A DNA stretch of 64,000 nt from Arenibacter sp. P308M17 (GTDB taxonomy: Bacteria; Bacteroidota; Bacteroidia; Flavobacteriales; Flavobacteriaceae). Location of the stretch: assembly GCF_003426735.1 (NCBI RefSeq), contig NZ_QVON01000005.1, positions 310,001-374,000 of the forward strand, read 5' to 3'. Numbering within the stretch: position 1 is the first letter of the stretch; each line of letters opens with the position of its first letter. Positions 1 to 9,783 of this stretch are shown here, one piece after another. The notes under the pieces are model-generated. The model was not told where the DNA came from and made no database searches. It saw only the letters and a program-made list of their open reading frames with translations. The position numbers and the translations under genes were made by a program.

Positions 1-594
1 TTTAAAGGGTTCTGACCAAAATTTGAGCGAATTTGGAATAGATCCTTCAATACCTGGAACACCGTGGCAATTTATACAATTGGAATTGTAAATTAGACTA
101 CCATGTTTTAATGCATCCTTGTCCATGGTTTGGATCATTCCTTGGTGATCAATATCTTTTTCGAAGTCCTTTAAATCCGAATCCTGTAGGACATAGACAA
201 CACTTAATGGTTTATTGGTCTTGGGTAGGTTCAAGGACCTGGACGCTATTAGGGTAATTTTTTCGGAATTCCCCCAACTTTGCCCTCTAAAACCATCCGC
301 TTTAAATTCGCCTTTTATTTTAAAAAGTTTCCCGTTAACGGTCAAGTTAAGGGACATAGTATTTTCTTTAATTTGGAGATCTTGAATAGGGCATTTTGCC
401 AATTTATCAGAAATCATAGTTCCTGTATAGGTTTCCCCCTTTAGTTCAAGTTTAAGGGTTCCGGACTGCATCTTGGATTCTGAACTGAAAATTTCATAGT
501 TCCAGAGACCTTGATATTCTTTTTTAGGGGAACAGTGATTGCATAAACCTAAAAATATCAAGAGACAGATATGTATTAAAAATTTGCGTTTCAT
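1..594 (-). CDS. Lipoprotein with cytochrome-c haem motif (partial, 3' end beyond window)
   Basis: The first 198 codons read open from an ATG at 594 to the window edge with no stop. The N-terminus is a lipoprotein signal peptide with a lipobox LGLC, so Cys18 should be lipidated. Residues 25-120 look like a beta-rich domain I do not recognise. Near the break there is a class-I haem-c motif CINCH (Cys173, Cys176, His177), so the missing part should hold the rest of a cytochrome c domain with its Met ligand. I infer an exported electron-transfer lipoprotein, perhaps coupled to a periplasmic dehydrogenase. The rest of the domain architecture cannot be seen. Confidence 0.7.
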   Translation of the reverse strand, partial: MKRKFLIHICLLIFLGLCNHCSPKKEYQGLWNYEIFSSESKMQSGTLKLELKGETYTGTMISDKLAKCPIQDLQIKENTMSLNLTVNGKLFKIKGEFKADGFRGQSWGNSEKITLIASRSLNLPKTNKPLSVVYVLQDSDLKDFEKDIDHQGMIQTMDKDALKHGSLIYNSNCINCHGVPGIEGSIPNSLKFWSEPFK

Positions 595-735
595 ACTATA
601 ATGACTAAGAAAGGATTTTATTACCTAAGGAGATAGGCATTGAAATCCGGTTTTTTTGCCAACTGTAAATTATTTATTGGGATAAAGGACTTTTAAAATT
701 AACGACAAAATTCCTCTTACGGCACATATCTTAAA

Positions 736-2319
736 TTAGCAGGATTTATAGGATACCGATCTGTTATTGTGGAGTGCGGCCTCAATTTTTTTAGCGGTCC
801 TTGTTATGGCCAATCCACCTAGACCGGTACATCTTAAGGTGTGGGGAATGGCGTCTCCAACTCTTTTCATGGTTTCTATTACTTCATCAAGAGGAATTAC
901 CTGGTCGTAATCGGATAGGGCCATGTTTGCACAAGAGATGGCCGTTGAGGCTGCCATCACATTTCTGTTTAGGCAGGGGGCTTCAACCCGGTCGGCAACG
1001 GTATCGCATATTAAACCCAAAGAACTTTGCAAGGCCATGGAGGCTGCTGCAAGGGATTGGGACAGGCTCCCGTCCTTTAATACAACTACTCCAGCTGCGG
1101 CCATACCTGATGCTGATCCACATTCTCCCATGCAACCGCCAACCTCTGCCGAAAAGGTGGCATGGGCCGTTATGAATACCCCTATTAATCCTGCGGCCAA
1201 AATGGCTTGTACCATCTGTTCTCTAGAAAACCCCAAAGTAACGGCGGTACCTATAATGGTTCCGGGCAGGGCACCGCATGAGCCTGCAGTTGGGGCCGCC
1301 ACTATTACGCCCATGGAACTTTTTACTTCCATCATGGATGAGGTGAACATAATGGCATTGTTCAGAACATCTCCCGGGATTAGTTTTTTTTCTTCCTTAT
1401 TTTTTTTAAAGTTGAGGGATTGGCTTCCCAAAATACGATCTTTGTAATGGGTGCCTTTAAGGCCAAGGTTGATGGAGTTTTCCATTATATCCACTATACT
1501 TCCCATTTTGTCCAGTACCTCTTCTTTGGGGATGTTCCCCCTTTGGCTTTCATATTCCAAAGCCAACTCCCAGAGATTTAGGTTTTTGTCCTTATTGTAT
1601 TCCATCAATTGGGCCACTGTAATAAAGGGAACGGAAAGGTTTTTTCTTGATTTTATGGGGAGTACGGGATCTATGGTTCTTATTGTTAACGGCATTTCCA
1701 ATGCTTTTATCTGCTCTAGAAGTTGCCGTTGTTCCTTTTCGTTGGAACGGACCAGGATAAAATAGCTGGAACCGGAATGAATCGATACTTCCCCATAGCC
1801 CATTTTCGTAATGGACTCCAAGAAATCTAGAGCGGAATCACCAATAATTAGTGTTAGATTAAAATCGCCCATAAAAGATACCGGGCTTTGATCAATTTCA
1901 ATGATCTCTATCATTCCTCCACCAGTTGAAAGACCAATTACTTGATGGGTTTCCAATTTGTTTTTTAAAGTGATTTTATAGGTGTTTGGGTGCTTGGCAT
2001 CTATGGGATGGATATCTATTTTTATTTTAATTCCTGCCTTCTTAATGTACATTTCATAATCCTTTAATCGCTCATCGTCGGCATTCCAGCCCAATAGTCC
2101 ACCAAAAAGTCCCATATCCGACCCTTGTCCGGAATGGGTAGTGGCCAAAGATCCATTGGGGTCAAACTCTATATAGACATCCTCAATATTGTTGTTCATT
2201 AGATCCCGACAAATTCGCCCTATCCTTAGTGCAGCTGCGCAATGCGAACTGGAAGGCCCCCTCATTACCGGGCCTATTACGTCATTAAAAATACTGGGAT
2301 ATGTTTTCATGGATTCCAT
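736..2319 (-). CDS. sdaA: L-serine dehydratase (L-serine ammonia-lyase), iron-sulfur dependent, single-chain
   Basis: This enzyme converts L-serine to pyruvate and ammonia with an oxygen-labile [4Fe-4S] cluster in the cytoplasm. The N-terminal beta domain starts with GPVMRGPSSSH (residues 16-26, the family signature) and continues to about 235. The alpha domain follows, with PTAGSCGALPG near 345 and GGCMGECGSASG near 400, which supply cluster cysteines; another Cys is in APCLNRN. At 527 aa it is longer than the roughly 455 aa of E. coli SdaA. The last residue is a Cys; in the Legionella enzyme a C-terminal Cys fills the fourth cluster position ('tail in mouth'). An alternative ATG lies at 2310. 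It is divergent from the AraC gene at 2530. Confidence 0.93.
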   Translation of the reverse strand: MESMKTYPSIFNDVIGPVMRGPSSSHCAAALRIGRICRDLMNNNIEDVYIEFDPNGSLATTHSGQGSDMGLFGGLLGWNADDERLKDYEMYIKKAGIKIKIDIHPIDAKHPNTYKITLKNKLETHQVIGLSTGGGMIEIIEIDQSPVSFMGDFNLTLIIGDSALDFLESITKMGYGEVSIHSGSSYFILVRSNEKEQRQLLEQIKALEMPLTIRTIDPVLPIKSRKNLSVPFITVAQLMEYNKDKNLNLWELALEYESQRGNIPKEEVLDKMGSIVDIMENSINLGLKGTHYKDRILGSQSLNFKKNKEEKKLIPGDVLNNAIMFTSSMMEVKSSMGVIVAAPTAGSCGALPGTIIGTAVTLGFSREQMVQAILAAGLIGVFITAHATFSAEVGGCMGECGSASGMAAAGVVVLKDGSLSQSLAAASMALQSSLGLICDTVADRVEAPCLNRNVMAASTAISCANMALSDYDQVIPLDEVIETMKRVGDAIPHTLRCTGLGGLAITRTAKKIEAALHNNRSVSYKSC

Positions 2320-2529
2320 AGTATTAGGTCTTTTAAGAATTGTAATCTTAAACTTTTTTATATTCTCATATTATAAATATGGAATTTATAATATGTTAAA
2401 CAAGGTCATAGTTATTTATCTATTGTTCAAATCTATCTATATATTGGTATATTTTCGTGTCATATTATAGCTGAAGTTAAGACTTTTTTAGTAAATTAAC
2501 TTTTTAATTTAATATTAAAAAGTAATTTT
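2320..2529. promoter_or_regulatory. Divergent intergenic region between serine dehydratase and AraC gene
   Basis: This AT-rich 210-bp spacer separates divergent genes and must hold promoters for both. The part next to the AraC start is a run of alternating A/T blocks around 2495-2525. I could not fix a clear Bacteroidota -33/-7 promoter by eye, so only the position is claimed. Confidence 0.4.
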
Positions 2530-3411
2530 ATGACAAATGTAATTGCTTTTAAGGTACCCATGCAGAAAAACATGTCGATTCGCGTAGAAGAATGCGATGA
2601 GGATCATGTTTACGATTTGGTCCATTTTCACGAGGAATGTCAACTCACCTATATAATGGAGGGTAGTGGCTATCTTTTTACCGGTTCCAATACCTATTGT
2701 TTTAAACCCGGAGAGGTGTATTTATTTGGAAGCAATTTGCCCCATGGATTTAAATCTGGGGATAAAGTGAAAGGAAAGGACATAGGATCTCCTGCCAGAA
2801 GGATCAGTATATTTTTTAAAAGGAATGTTTTCGAATCGCTGTTTGAACAAAACCCCGAAACAAGCTCCATTAAGAATTTATTGGATAGCGCGTCCTTGGG
2901 TTTTAAGTTGAATGCAGGGAAATCCCAGGAAATTCTCTCCAAAATACGACGATTGGAAGAGATGGAGGATTTTGATAAGTTCCTTGAACTGTTGTATATA
3001 TTGGATTTCATTTCCAAGGGCGATCAAGGAGATTACCTTTCGGCCCGTGAGGATTTGGGAGGCGATTTGGTTGATGGTGATATTCAAATGATCAATGAGG
3101 TATTTGCCTATACCGAATCCAATTTTAACGAAAGAATTTCTTTGGCCGAGGTAGCGGGCCATTTTAAAATGACCCCGCCTACATTTAGTAGATTTTTTAA
3201 GGCCAGAACGCAAAAGACCTACATACAGTTTCTTATAGAGTTACGGATAACCAAGGCTTGCGAATTTATTAGGGCCGGAACCCATAATACAACGGAAAGC
3301 TGTTTTAATTCCGGATTTACCAATATTTCAAGTTTTCATCGGCATTTTAAAACGATCAAAGGGATGACGCCTACCCAATATAAATTGCGTGTTTCGTCCA
3401 ATTTTAATTAG
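2530..3411 (+). CDS. AraC-family transcriptional regulator (cupin plus HTH), copy 1 of tandem pair
   Basis: A 293-aa regulator. Residues 20-110 form a cupin-like sensing domain (VHFHEECQLTYIMEGSGY, then GSNLPHGF), usually the sugar or effector pocket. Residues 195-290 are the double helix-turn-helix of AraC proteins: SLAEVAGHFKMTPPTFSRFF, then a second helix pair ending KGMTPTQYK. It closely resembles the next gene and the regulator at 24242-25126 in length and layout, so the three are paralogues. The start is the only ATG upstream of the conserved cupin. The target is not known; candidates are the divergent serine dehydratase gene or the downstream peptidases. Confidence 0.9.
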   Translation: MTNVIAFKVPMQKNMSIRVEECDEDHVYDLVHFHEECQLTYIMEGSGYLFTGSNTYCFKPGEVYLFGSNLPHGFKSGDKVKGKDIGSPARRISIFFKRNVFESLFEQNPETSSIKNLLDSASLGFKLNAGKSQEILSKIRRLEEMEDFDKFLELLYILDFISKGDQGDYLSAREDLGGDLVDGDIQMINEVFAYTESNFNERISLAEVAGHFKMTPPTFSRFFKARTQKTYIQFLIELRITKACEFIRAGTHNTTESCFNSGFTNISSFHRHFKTIKGMTPTQYKLRVSSNFN

Positions 3412-3451
3412 AAAAATAATATTACCAAGAATTCTTATAATCCATAGATGT

Positions 3452-4330
3452 ATGAGCGCACAGCCTTACCATATTTTGTTGCCGGAAAGCGGAATGCCCG
3501 TCGTGGAAAAGTGGAATGTGAACAAATTTTACCAACAGATCCATTTTCACAGGGAATTTCAAATTACCATGATTCAAGAAGGAAGCGGGTTCCTTTTTGT
3601 CTCGGACAAGGTGGTTCCCTATGAAAAGGGCGATGTGTATTTTCTGGGTAGGAATTTACCACATGCCCTAAAGACCACTAAAGTTCCTACAGGGTGCCCC
3701 GATAGTGGTTCCAAGGCCATTTCATTGTTTTTTGACCAAGATAAGATCAAGGAGTCCCTAAGAAACGTACCTGAAGCCTATAGAATTAATAAATTATTAG
3801 AATCATCAAACTATGGGCTAAAGGTTAACAGGGATAGTGCCGGATATTTATCGGATTATATAGAGGAGCTTACCAATTGTACGGGTGTAAATAAATTTTT
3901 ATTGTTTCTAAAGCTGCTCAATATTGCCTCTAGGGACAATAATGTTATGATATTATCACCCAAGGCCGCACCTAATAAGATTGGTGATGGGAACGATCCC
4001 AAAATCGTTAAAATCTGTACTTTCGTCAAGGAAAACTATAGGGATTTAATCAGTCTTTCGGAGATAGCGGATCTGGCCCATATGTCTCCAACAGGTTTTT
4101 GTAGATTTTTTAAAACCAAGACCAAGAAAACATTTTCCCAATATTTGGCAGAGGTCAGAATTGGTTGCGCTTGTGAATTGCTACATGATGACGATTACAG
4201 TATTTCGGACTGTGGGTATAGTAGCGGATACAACAATTTATCCAACTTTCATAAGCATTTTAAAAAATACACGGGGATGTCCCCCATGGAATATCGGTCA
4301 AATTTAAATAATGACCTGGGGAACTGCTAA
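3452..4330 (+). CDS. AraC-family transcriptional regulator, copy 2 of tandem pair
   Basis: A 292-aa paralogue of the preceding gene, with cupin motif IHFHREFQITMIQEGSGFLF, then GRNLPHALK and a C-terminal double HTH (SLSEIADLAHMSPTGFCRFF ... YTGMSPMEYR). The frame stays open up to 3389, but that start lies inside the preceding gene and codes for a non-conserved stretch. The ATG at 3452 gives a protein of the same length as copy 1 and is preferred. The 40-bp gap suggests co-transcription of the pair. The two may bind as partners or reflect a recent duplication. Confidence 0.9.
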   Translation: MSAQPYHILLPESGMPVVEKWNVNKFYQQIHFHREFQITMIQEGSGFLFVSDKVVPYEKGDVYFLGRNLPHALKTTKVPTGCPDSGSKAISLFFDQDKIKESLRNVPEAYRINKLLESSNYGLKVNRDSAGYLSDYIEELTNCTGVNKFLLFLKLLNIASRDNNVMILSPKAAPNKIGDGNDPKIVKICTFVKENYRDLISLSEIADLAHMSPTGFCRFFKTKTKKTFSQYLAEVRIGCACELLHDDDYSISDCGYSSGYNNLSNFHKHFKKYTGMSPMEYRSNLNNDLGNC

Positions 4331-4545
4331 AATTTGTGGCGATCGGGTTGGTGGTCCCCAAGGAAGTTCGGCAGTTCGGCAATTTCACTAAAATCAATTT
4401 TAAAAAGTATCACCATTTGCTAATTTGGGCAATATACAGGACCAAAGTACTTTGTAATATTGTTGTTCCGGCAAAGGTGTGATTTTATTGGAAGTAACAC
4501 TATAGGTCGGGCCATTGTGGAACAGTATTTACACTATAAAGAACT

Positions 4546-6783
4546 ATGAAAAGAGGTATTTTGGGAAGCGCATTGTGCATTTTTTTATTTTTGGGTAACG
4601 GTCTGGCACAAAATGGGCCGACCTTGCGCTTAGAAGATATTTATAAGAATAATATATACCGTCAAGAGGGGTTTGGTCCGGTTCGTTGGATGAAGGACAA
4701 CAAAGGATATTCTACCCTAGAGGCCAATAATGAAATTGGTGGCAGGGAAATCGTTAGGTATGAAGCAAAAAGTGGAGCAAGGTCGGTTTTGGTTTCCGCT
4801 GCACAATTAATACCCCAGGGCAAAAAAGAGCCAATTGCCATTTCGGATTACCAATGGTCTATGGATAACAATAAACTACTACTTTTTACCAATACCCGTA
4901 AAGTTTGGAGGTATCACACGCGGGGCGATTATTGGGTTTTGGATCTTAAGACCAATAAACTGGCTAGGCTGGGACAATCCTTGACTTCGGCATCCCTTAT
5001 GTTTGCCAAATTTTCACCAGACGCCACCAAAGTAGCCTATGTAAGTGAATTAAATATATTTTCGGAAAATCTGGAAGATCATAGAATAGACCAGCTCACC
5101 AAAGATGGGGGCGGCAATACTGTAAATGGTACTTTCGATTGGGTCTATGAAGAGGAATTGGATTGCAGGGATGGCTTTCGGTGGAGTCCCGATGGCAAGA
5201 ATATAGTCTATTGGCAATCGGATACCAAGGATGTGGGTACCTTTTATATGATCAACAATGTAGATTCAATATATTCCAAGCCAATCCCAATGCCCTATCC
5301 AAAGGTAGGGACAGCACTTTCAGCGGTAAAAGTGGGGGTGGTATCTGTGGAAAATGGTACTTTAAAATGGTTCAAAGTGCCGGGTGATCCCCAAAATAAC
5401 TATTTGGCACGTATGGATTTTATTCCCAACTCCAATGAGGTAATGATCCAGCAGTTAAATAGAAGACAAAACACCAATAAAGTTTATATTGGGGATATTC
5501 AAACTATGGGCCTTGTTAATATCCTTACGGAAAAGGATGATGCTTTTTTGGATATACATGACGATGTAAGATGGTTGGAAAATGAAAAATATTTTACTTG
5601 GTCCAGTGAGCGGGATGGATGGTTGCATCTCTATAAGGTATCCAGGGATGGCAGTGTTGTACAGCCTATAACAAAAGGGGATTTCGACGTAGTTGAGATC
5701 AACTGTATAGACCCGAAGGGAGGCTATGTGTATTATATTGCTTCCCCGGATAATTTCACCCAAAGATATTTGTACAGGAGCCGTATTGATGGAAATGGGG
5801 AGGCCGAAAAAATAAGTCCGAGCGCAAACTCCGGTCAGAATTCCTATCAAATATCCAATGATGCCAAATGGGGAATCCGAATATTCCAAAATACGGTTAC
5901 CCCTCCCATATTTTCACTGATAAGTCTTCCAGATCATAAGGAAAGAAGAATTTTGGAGGATAACAGGGGACTAAAAAACAAGTTTGATGCTTTGGAATTG
6001 AATCATAAGGAGTTCGTAAAAGTGGATATTGGTGAAGCGGTTTTGGATGCCTGGATGATTAGGCCCAAGGATTTTGATGCTACAAAAAAATATCCTTTAT
6101 TGTTTTATGTTTATGGAGAACCGGCAGGTGCTACCGTTCAGGACAATTGGGGGGGAGGCAGTCTTTGGGATCAATATATGGCCCAGCTGGGCTATGTTGT
6201 AATGAGTGTGGACAACAGGGGAACCAAAACACCTAGAGGTCATGAATGGCGCAAATCAATTTATGGACAAATTGGCATTCTGGCTTCAGAAGATCAGAGC
6301 AGGGCCGCTCAAAAAATATTGGAAACCTATGATTTCCTAGATCCCTCCAGAGTAGGGATTTGGGGGTGGAGCGGTGGTGGCCAAATGACACTGAACTGTA
6401 TGTTTAGGTATCCCAAGATCTATACTTCCGGATTGGCCGTTTCCTTTGTGTCCGACCAAAGGCTATACGATGCTACCTATCAGGAAAGGTATATGGGGCT
6501 TTTGGAGGATAATGCCAAGGGGTATCACGATGGATCTCCCATCAATTTCGCGCAGCATTTGGAAGGAAATTTAATGATTATGCACGGTACTGCCGACGAT
6601 AATGTACATTATCAGAGCTTTGAGATGTTGGTAAATAGATTGATAGGGCATAATAAAATGTTTAGCATGATGTCCTACCCAATGAGGGCCCATTCGATTT
6701 ATGAACGTGAAAATACCTCCTATCACCTAAGGGAGACAATGGAAGTTTTTTGGAAAAAGAACTTGGCTGCAGGAGGTAAATGA
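4546..6783 (+). CDS. Dipeptidyl-peptidase IV family serine peptidase (S9B)
   Basis: A 745-aa exported enzyme that should release Xaa-Pro or Xaa-Ala dipeptides from peptide N-termini in the periplasm. Residues 1-21 are a signal peptide ending in LAQN. An eight-bladed propeller fills about 60-480 and contains DWVYEEEL, whose two Glu residues grip the substrate N-terminus. The alpha/beta-hydrolase domain follows: Ser609 in GWSGGG, Asp684 in HGTADDNVH and His716 in MRAHSIYE form the triad. GWSGGG replaces the GWSYGG of mammalian DPP-IV. It lies 62 bp upstream of an Xaa-Pro aminopeptidase, so the pair together would dismantle proline-rich peptides. Confidence 0.93.
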   Translation: MKRGILGSALCIFLFLGNGLAQNGPTLRLEDIYKNNIYRQEGFGPVRWMKDNKGYSTLEANNEIGGREIVRYEAKSGARSVLVSAAQLIPQGKKEPIAISDYQWSMDNNKLLLFTNTRKVWRYHTRGDYWVLDLKTNKLARLGQSLTSASLMFAKFSPDATKVAYVSELNIFSENLEDHRIDQLTKDGGGNTVNGTFDWVYEEELDCRDGFRWSPDGKNIVYWQSDTKDVGTFYMINNVDSIYSKPIPMPYPKVGTALSAVKVGVVSVENGTLKWFKVPGDPQNNYLARMDFIPNSNEVMIQQLNRRQNTNKVYIGDIQTMGLVNILTEKDDAFLDIHDDVRWLENEKYFTWSSERDGWLHLYKVSRDGSVVQPITKGDFDVVEINCIDPKGGYVYYIASPDNFTQRYLYRSRIDGNGEAEKISPSANSGQNSYQISNDAKWGIRIFQNTVTPPIFSLISLPDHKERRILEDNRGLKNKFDALELNHKEFVKVDIGEAVLDAWMIRPKDFDATKKYPLLFYVYGEPAGATVQDNWGGGSLWDQYMAQLGYVVMSVDNRGTKTPRGHEWRKSIYGQIGILASEDQSRAAQKILETYDFLDPSRVGIWGWSGGGQMTLNCMFRYPKIYTSGLAVSFVSDQRLYDATYQERYMGLLEDNAKGYHDGSPINFAQHLEGNLMIMHGTADDNVHYQSFEMLVNRLIGHNKMFSMMSYPMRAHSIYERENTSYHLRETMEVFWKKNLAAGGK

Positions 6784-6845
6784 CCCAAAACAATACCGAT
6801 AAAAATGGGATAATATAGCTAATACCACGTGGAATTTAAGTTTCC

Positions 6846-8264
6846 ATGCAAATCAACAAATCTATGTTTGAAAGGGAGGAATATTTAATAAGAAGAAAAA
6901 GGTTAAGGGAATTGCTGAGCAATGGATTGATTCTTTTCCTGGGAAATGAAGAAAGTGGAATTAACTTTGAACACAACACCTATCCCTATAGACAGGATAG
7001 TACCTTTATATATTTTTTTGGACTGCAGATACCAGGATTGCAGGCAGTAATGGATTTGGAAGAAGACAAGGAGATTGTTTTTGGGGATAATCCATCCATT
7101 GATGATATTGTATTTACCGGGCCATTGGAATCTTTGGAAGAGCAGGCCTATAAAATTGGGGTAACTATTGTAAATCCGACCAATAGTCTTGAAAATTATA
7201 TAGGCAATGCCATAGCCAAGGGAAGGCAGATCCATTATTTGCCGCCCTATCGCCCGGAGCATATATTGAAATTATCCGAATTATTGGATTTATCTACCCC
7301 CGAGGTCCCCAAAAAGGTCTCCACCAATTTGATAAAAGCGGTGGTACAACTACGGTCTATAAAATCCAGTGCCGAGATAGTGGAGATAGAAAGAGCCGTA
7401 AATACAACTGTAGAAATGCAGTTTAGGGCCATGGAAATGGCCCAGGTGGGAATGACCGAAGCAGATTTGTTCGGCGCGGTTCAAAATATAGCCATGGCCA
7501 ACGGGAACAACACCTCTTTTCCTTCCATAGTAACCATCAACGGACAAATACTTCATAATCACTTTAGGGGAAACCTATTAAAAGCGGGTGATTTAGTACT
7601 GTGCGATTGTGGTGCTGAGAATTATTCGGGATATGCCGGCGACCTTACACGTACTTTTCCGGTAAACAACACCTTTAGCCTTAAACAGAGGGAGATCTAT
7701 GATATAGTGTATAGATCCTATCAAAGAGCGGTAGGGATGCTTAAGCCCCAAGAGCTTTTTAGAGAGGTGCACTATGCGGCCTGTAAGGAAATTATTCTAG
7801 GGCTAACCGAGGTGGGATTAATGAAGGGTGATCCGGACAAAGCAGTGGAGGCGGGTGCCCATACCCTGTTCTTTCAATGTGGATTGGGGCATATGATGGG
7901 ACTGGATGTCCATGATATGGAGAATTTGGGAGAGCAGTATGTTGGATATACCGATGAGATAAGACAAAGCAAAGAGTTTGGATTTAAATCCCTTCGCATG
8001 GGAAGGGCCTTGGAGGAAGGAATGGTGTTGACCATAGAACCTGGAATTTACTTCATCCCAGAGCTTATAGCCCTAAGAAAGAGTGAAAATAAGTATGTTG
8101 AATATGTAAATTATGATAAACTGGGGGAGTACAATGACTTTGGCGGCATTCGTTTAGAGGACGATTTTCTGATAACACAAAATGGTAGTCGCTTATTAGG
8201 CGCCAAACTGCCCACTTCTTCCTTAGAAATTGAAAACTTTAGAACTTCAAAAACTCCCCTTTAA
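6846..8264 (+). CDS. pepP: Xaa-Pro aminopeptidase (M24B, aminopeptidase P)
   Basis: A 472-aa metallopeptidase that removes an N-terminal residue preceding proline. The aminopeptidase P N-terminal domain fills 1-160. The pita-bread M24 domain fills about 175-455, with the expected dinuclear metal ligands: two Asp in CDCGAENYSGYAGDLTRTF, His in GLGHMMGLDVHD, Glu in TIEPGIYF and Glu in GGIRLEDDFL. There is no signal peptide, so it acts in the cytoplasm, in contrast to the exported DPP-IV just upstream with which it probably shares a transcript. Confidence 0.92.
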   Translation: MQINKSMFEREEYLIRRKRLRELLSNGLILFLGNEESGINFEHNTYPYRQDSTFIYFFGLQIPGLQAVMDLEEDKEIVFGDNPSIDDIVFTGPLESLEEQAYKIGVTIVNPTNSLENYIGNAIAKGRQIHYLPPYRPEHILKLSELLDLSTPEVPKKVSTNLIKAVVQLRSIKSSAEIVEIERAVNTTVEMQFRAMEMAQVGMTEADLFGAVQNIAMANGNNTSFPSIVTINGQILHNHFRGNLLKAGDLVLCDCGAENYSGYAGDLTRTFPVNNTFSLKQREIYDIVYRSYQRAVGMLKPQELFREVHYAACKEIILGLTEVGLMKGDPDKAVEAGAHTLFFQCGLGHMMGLDVHDMENLGEQYVGYTDEIRQSKEFGFKSLRMGRALEEGMVLTIEPGIYFIPELIALRKSENKYVEYVNYDKLGEYNDFGGIRLEDDFLITQNGSRLLGAKLPTSSLEIENFRTSKTPL

Positions 8265-8361
8265 GGATTTGTTAATAAGCAAGCCTTTCACTTTTATAGA
8301 AGATAGATCTCCAATATAAATAAGGTTTCTTTTTAAAAATTCCAGTAATTGGTAACACCTC

Positions 8362-8463
8362 TTTTTGAAACTTTGAAACTTTATTCAGTCAAGGTCAAAG
8401 GTCAAACTTTCAACTTTCAACTTTCAATCTTTGAACTTTACGCTTTGAGCTTTGAACTTTAAA
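8362..8463. repeat. CTTTCAACTTT-type degenerate simple repeat
   Basis: About 100 bp made of drifting 7-8-base units such as CTTTCAA, CTTTGAA and CTTTGAG. It fills most of the 373-bp space between the aminopeptidase and aldo/keto reductase genes. A similar array in the opposite sense (AAAGTTGAAAG) lies at 51094-51155. No gene was seen in this spacer. Confidence 0.75.
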
Positions 8464-8637
8464 GCTGTAAACTGCCAATGCAAATTCATTAATGATTAAA
8501 ATCCGATCCAACCCACTTTAAATAAAAAAATAACCCTAGGTTCGGGATTATTGCAAATGCTCCCAATGGCCTTCCTAAACCTAAAAGATTTATTAACTTA
8601 GGGGATTCATAAAACAAAATGGATAATAATAGTAAAA

Positions 8638-9654
8638 ATGAAAATAAACGACTCTTTTGATCCCGGCCATTATCAGGCCAACCATAAACGTTATGATACC
8701 ATGCAATACCGTCGCTGTGGAAACAGTGGTATACTTTTGCCCCTAATATCATTGGGACTTTGGCACAATTTTGGCCATACCGATAACTTGGAGATGGGCC
8801 GCAATCTTTTGCGTTGTGCCTTCGATAATGGAATAACCCATTTTGATCTTGCCAATAACTACGGTCCCCCGTATGGAGCTGCTGAAGAAAATTTTGGTCG
8901 CATCTTTAAAAAGGATTTTCAGCCCTATCGCGATGAACTTATTATTTCTAGCAAAGCGGGTTGGGATATGTGGCCCGGACCTTATGGAAATTTTGGATCC
9001 AGAAAGTATTTGATCGCTTCTGCCCATCAAAGTCTAAAGCGAATGGGGCTGGAATACGTCGATATTTTTTACCATCACAGGCCCGATCCGGATACTCCGC
9101 TGGAGGAGACTATGGGGGCCTTGCATCATTTGGTGCAAAGTGGCAAGGCACTTTACGCCGGAATTTCCCAGTATCCTGCGGAATTAACGGCTAAGGCCGC
9201 CAATATCATGAAGGATTTGGGGACGCCTTTATTGATCCATCAGCCGAGGTACAATATGTTCGATCGCTGGGTGGAAGACGGACTGCTGGATGTATTGAAA
9301 GAAGAGGGGATAGGCTCCATTGCTTTCTCCCCATTGGCTCAGGGGGTATTGACCAAGAAATATTTGAAGGGGATTCCGGAGGATAGTAGGGCAGGCAAAG
9401 ATGGCCGATATTTGAAGGAGGAACAGATAACCCCCGAAATTTTGGATAAGGTAGGGCAGCTCAATAGACTGGCAGGGAATCGCGGACAAAGTCTGGCCCA
9501 AATGGCCATTGCATGGTTGCTGAAGGACCAACGGATTTCCACTGTTCTTGTTGGCGTGAGCCGTACGGAACAATTGCTGGATAATTTGGAGGCCCTCAAG
9601 AACATTCATTTTAGTGGGGCGGAACTACTGGAAATTGAAAGTATTTTAAAATAA
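8638..9654 (+). CDS. Aldo/keto reductase (YghZ / L-glyceraldehyde-3-phosphate reductase type)
   Basis: A 338-aa NADPH-dependent TIM-barrel reductase. Residues 21-45 (MQYRRCGNSGILLPLISLGL) are the family start. The catalytic tetrad is visible: Asp in HFDLANNYG, Tyr in NNYGPPYG, Lys in ISSKAGWD and His in YHHRPDPDTP. The WPGPYG segment and the loop after it are typical of the YghZ/Tas branch, which acts on small aldehydes. The C-terminus holds the NADP-binding VLVGVSRTEQLLDNLEA. It has a 370-bp repeat-rich spacer upstream and stands as a single gene. The substrate cannot be told from sequence. Confidence 0.9.
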   Translation: MKINDSFDPGHYQANHKRYDTMQYRRCGNSGILLPLISLGLWHNFGHTDNLEMGRNLLRCAFDNGITHFDLANNYGPPYGAAEENFGRIFKKDFQPYRDELIISSKAGWDMWPGPYGNFGSRKYLIASAHQSLKRMGLEYVDIFYHHRPDPDTPLEETMGALHHLVQSGKALYAGISQYPAELTAKAANIMKDLGTPLLIHQPRYNMFDRWVEDGLLDVLKEEGIGSIAFSPLAQGVLTKKYLKGIPEDSRAGKDGRYLKEEQITPEILDKVGQLNRLAGNRGQSLAQMAIAWLLKDQRISTVLVGVSRTEQLLDNLEALKNIHFSGAELLEIESILK

Positions 9655-9783
9655 TGGGTCGTTAAGCCCCAATAAATGTTCCTGTATAGATGATTAAGAT
9701 ATGCACCGTCAAAAGGTTTAAATAAACCGTAGCGGTGCATTTTATATTAGCGGAACATGGATATATTCAAATTAAATTTAATT

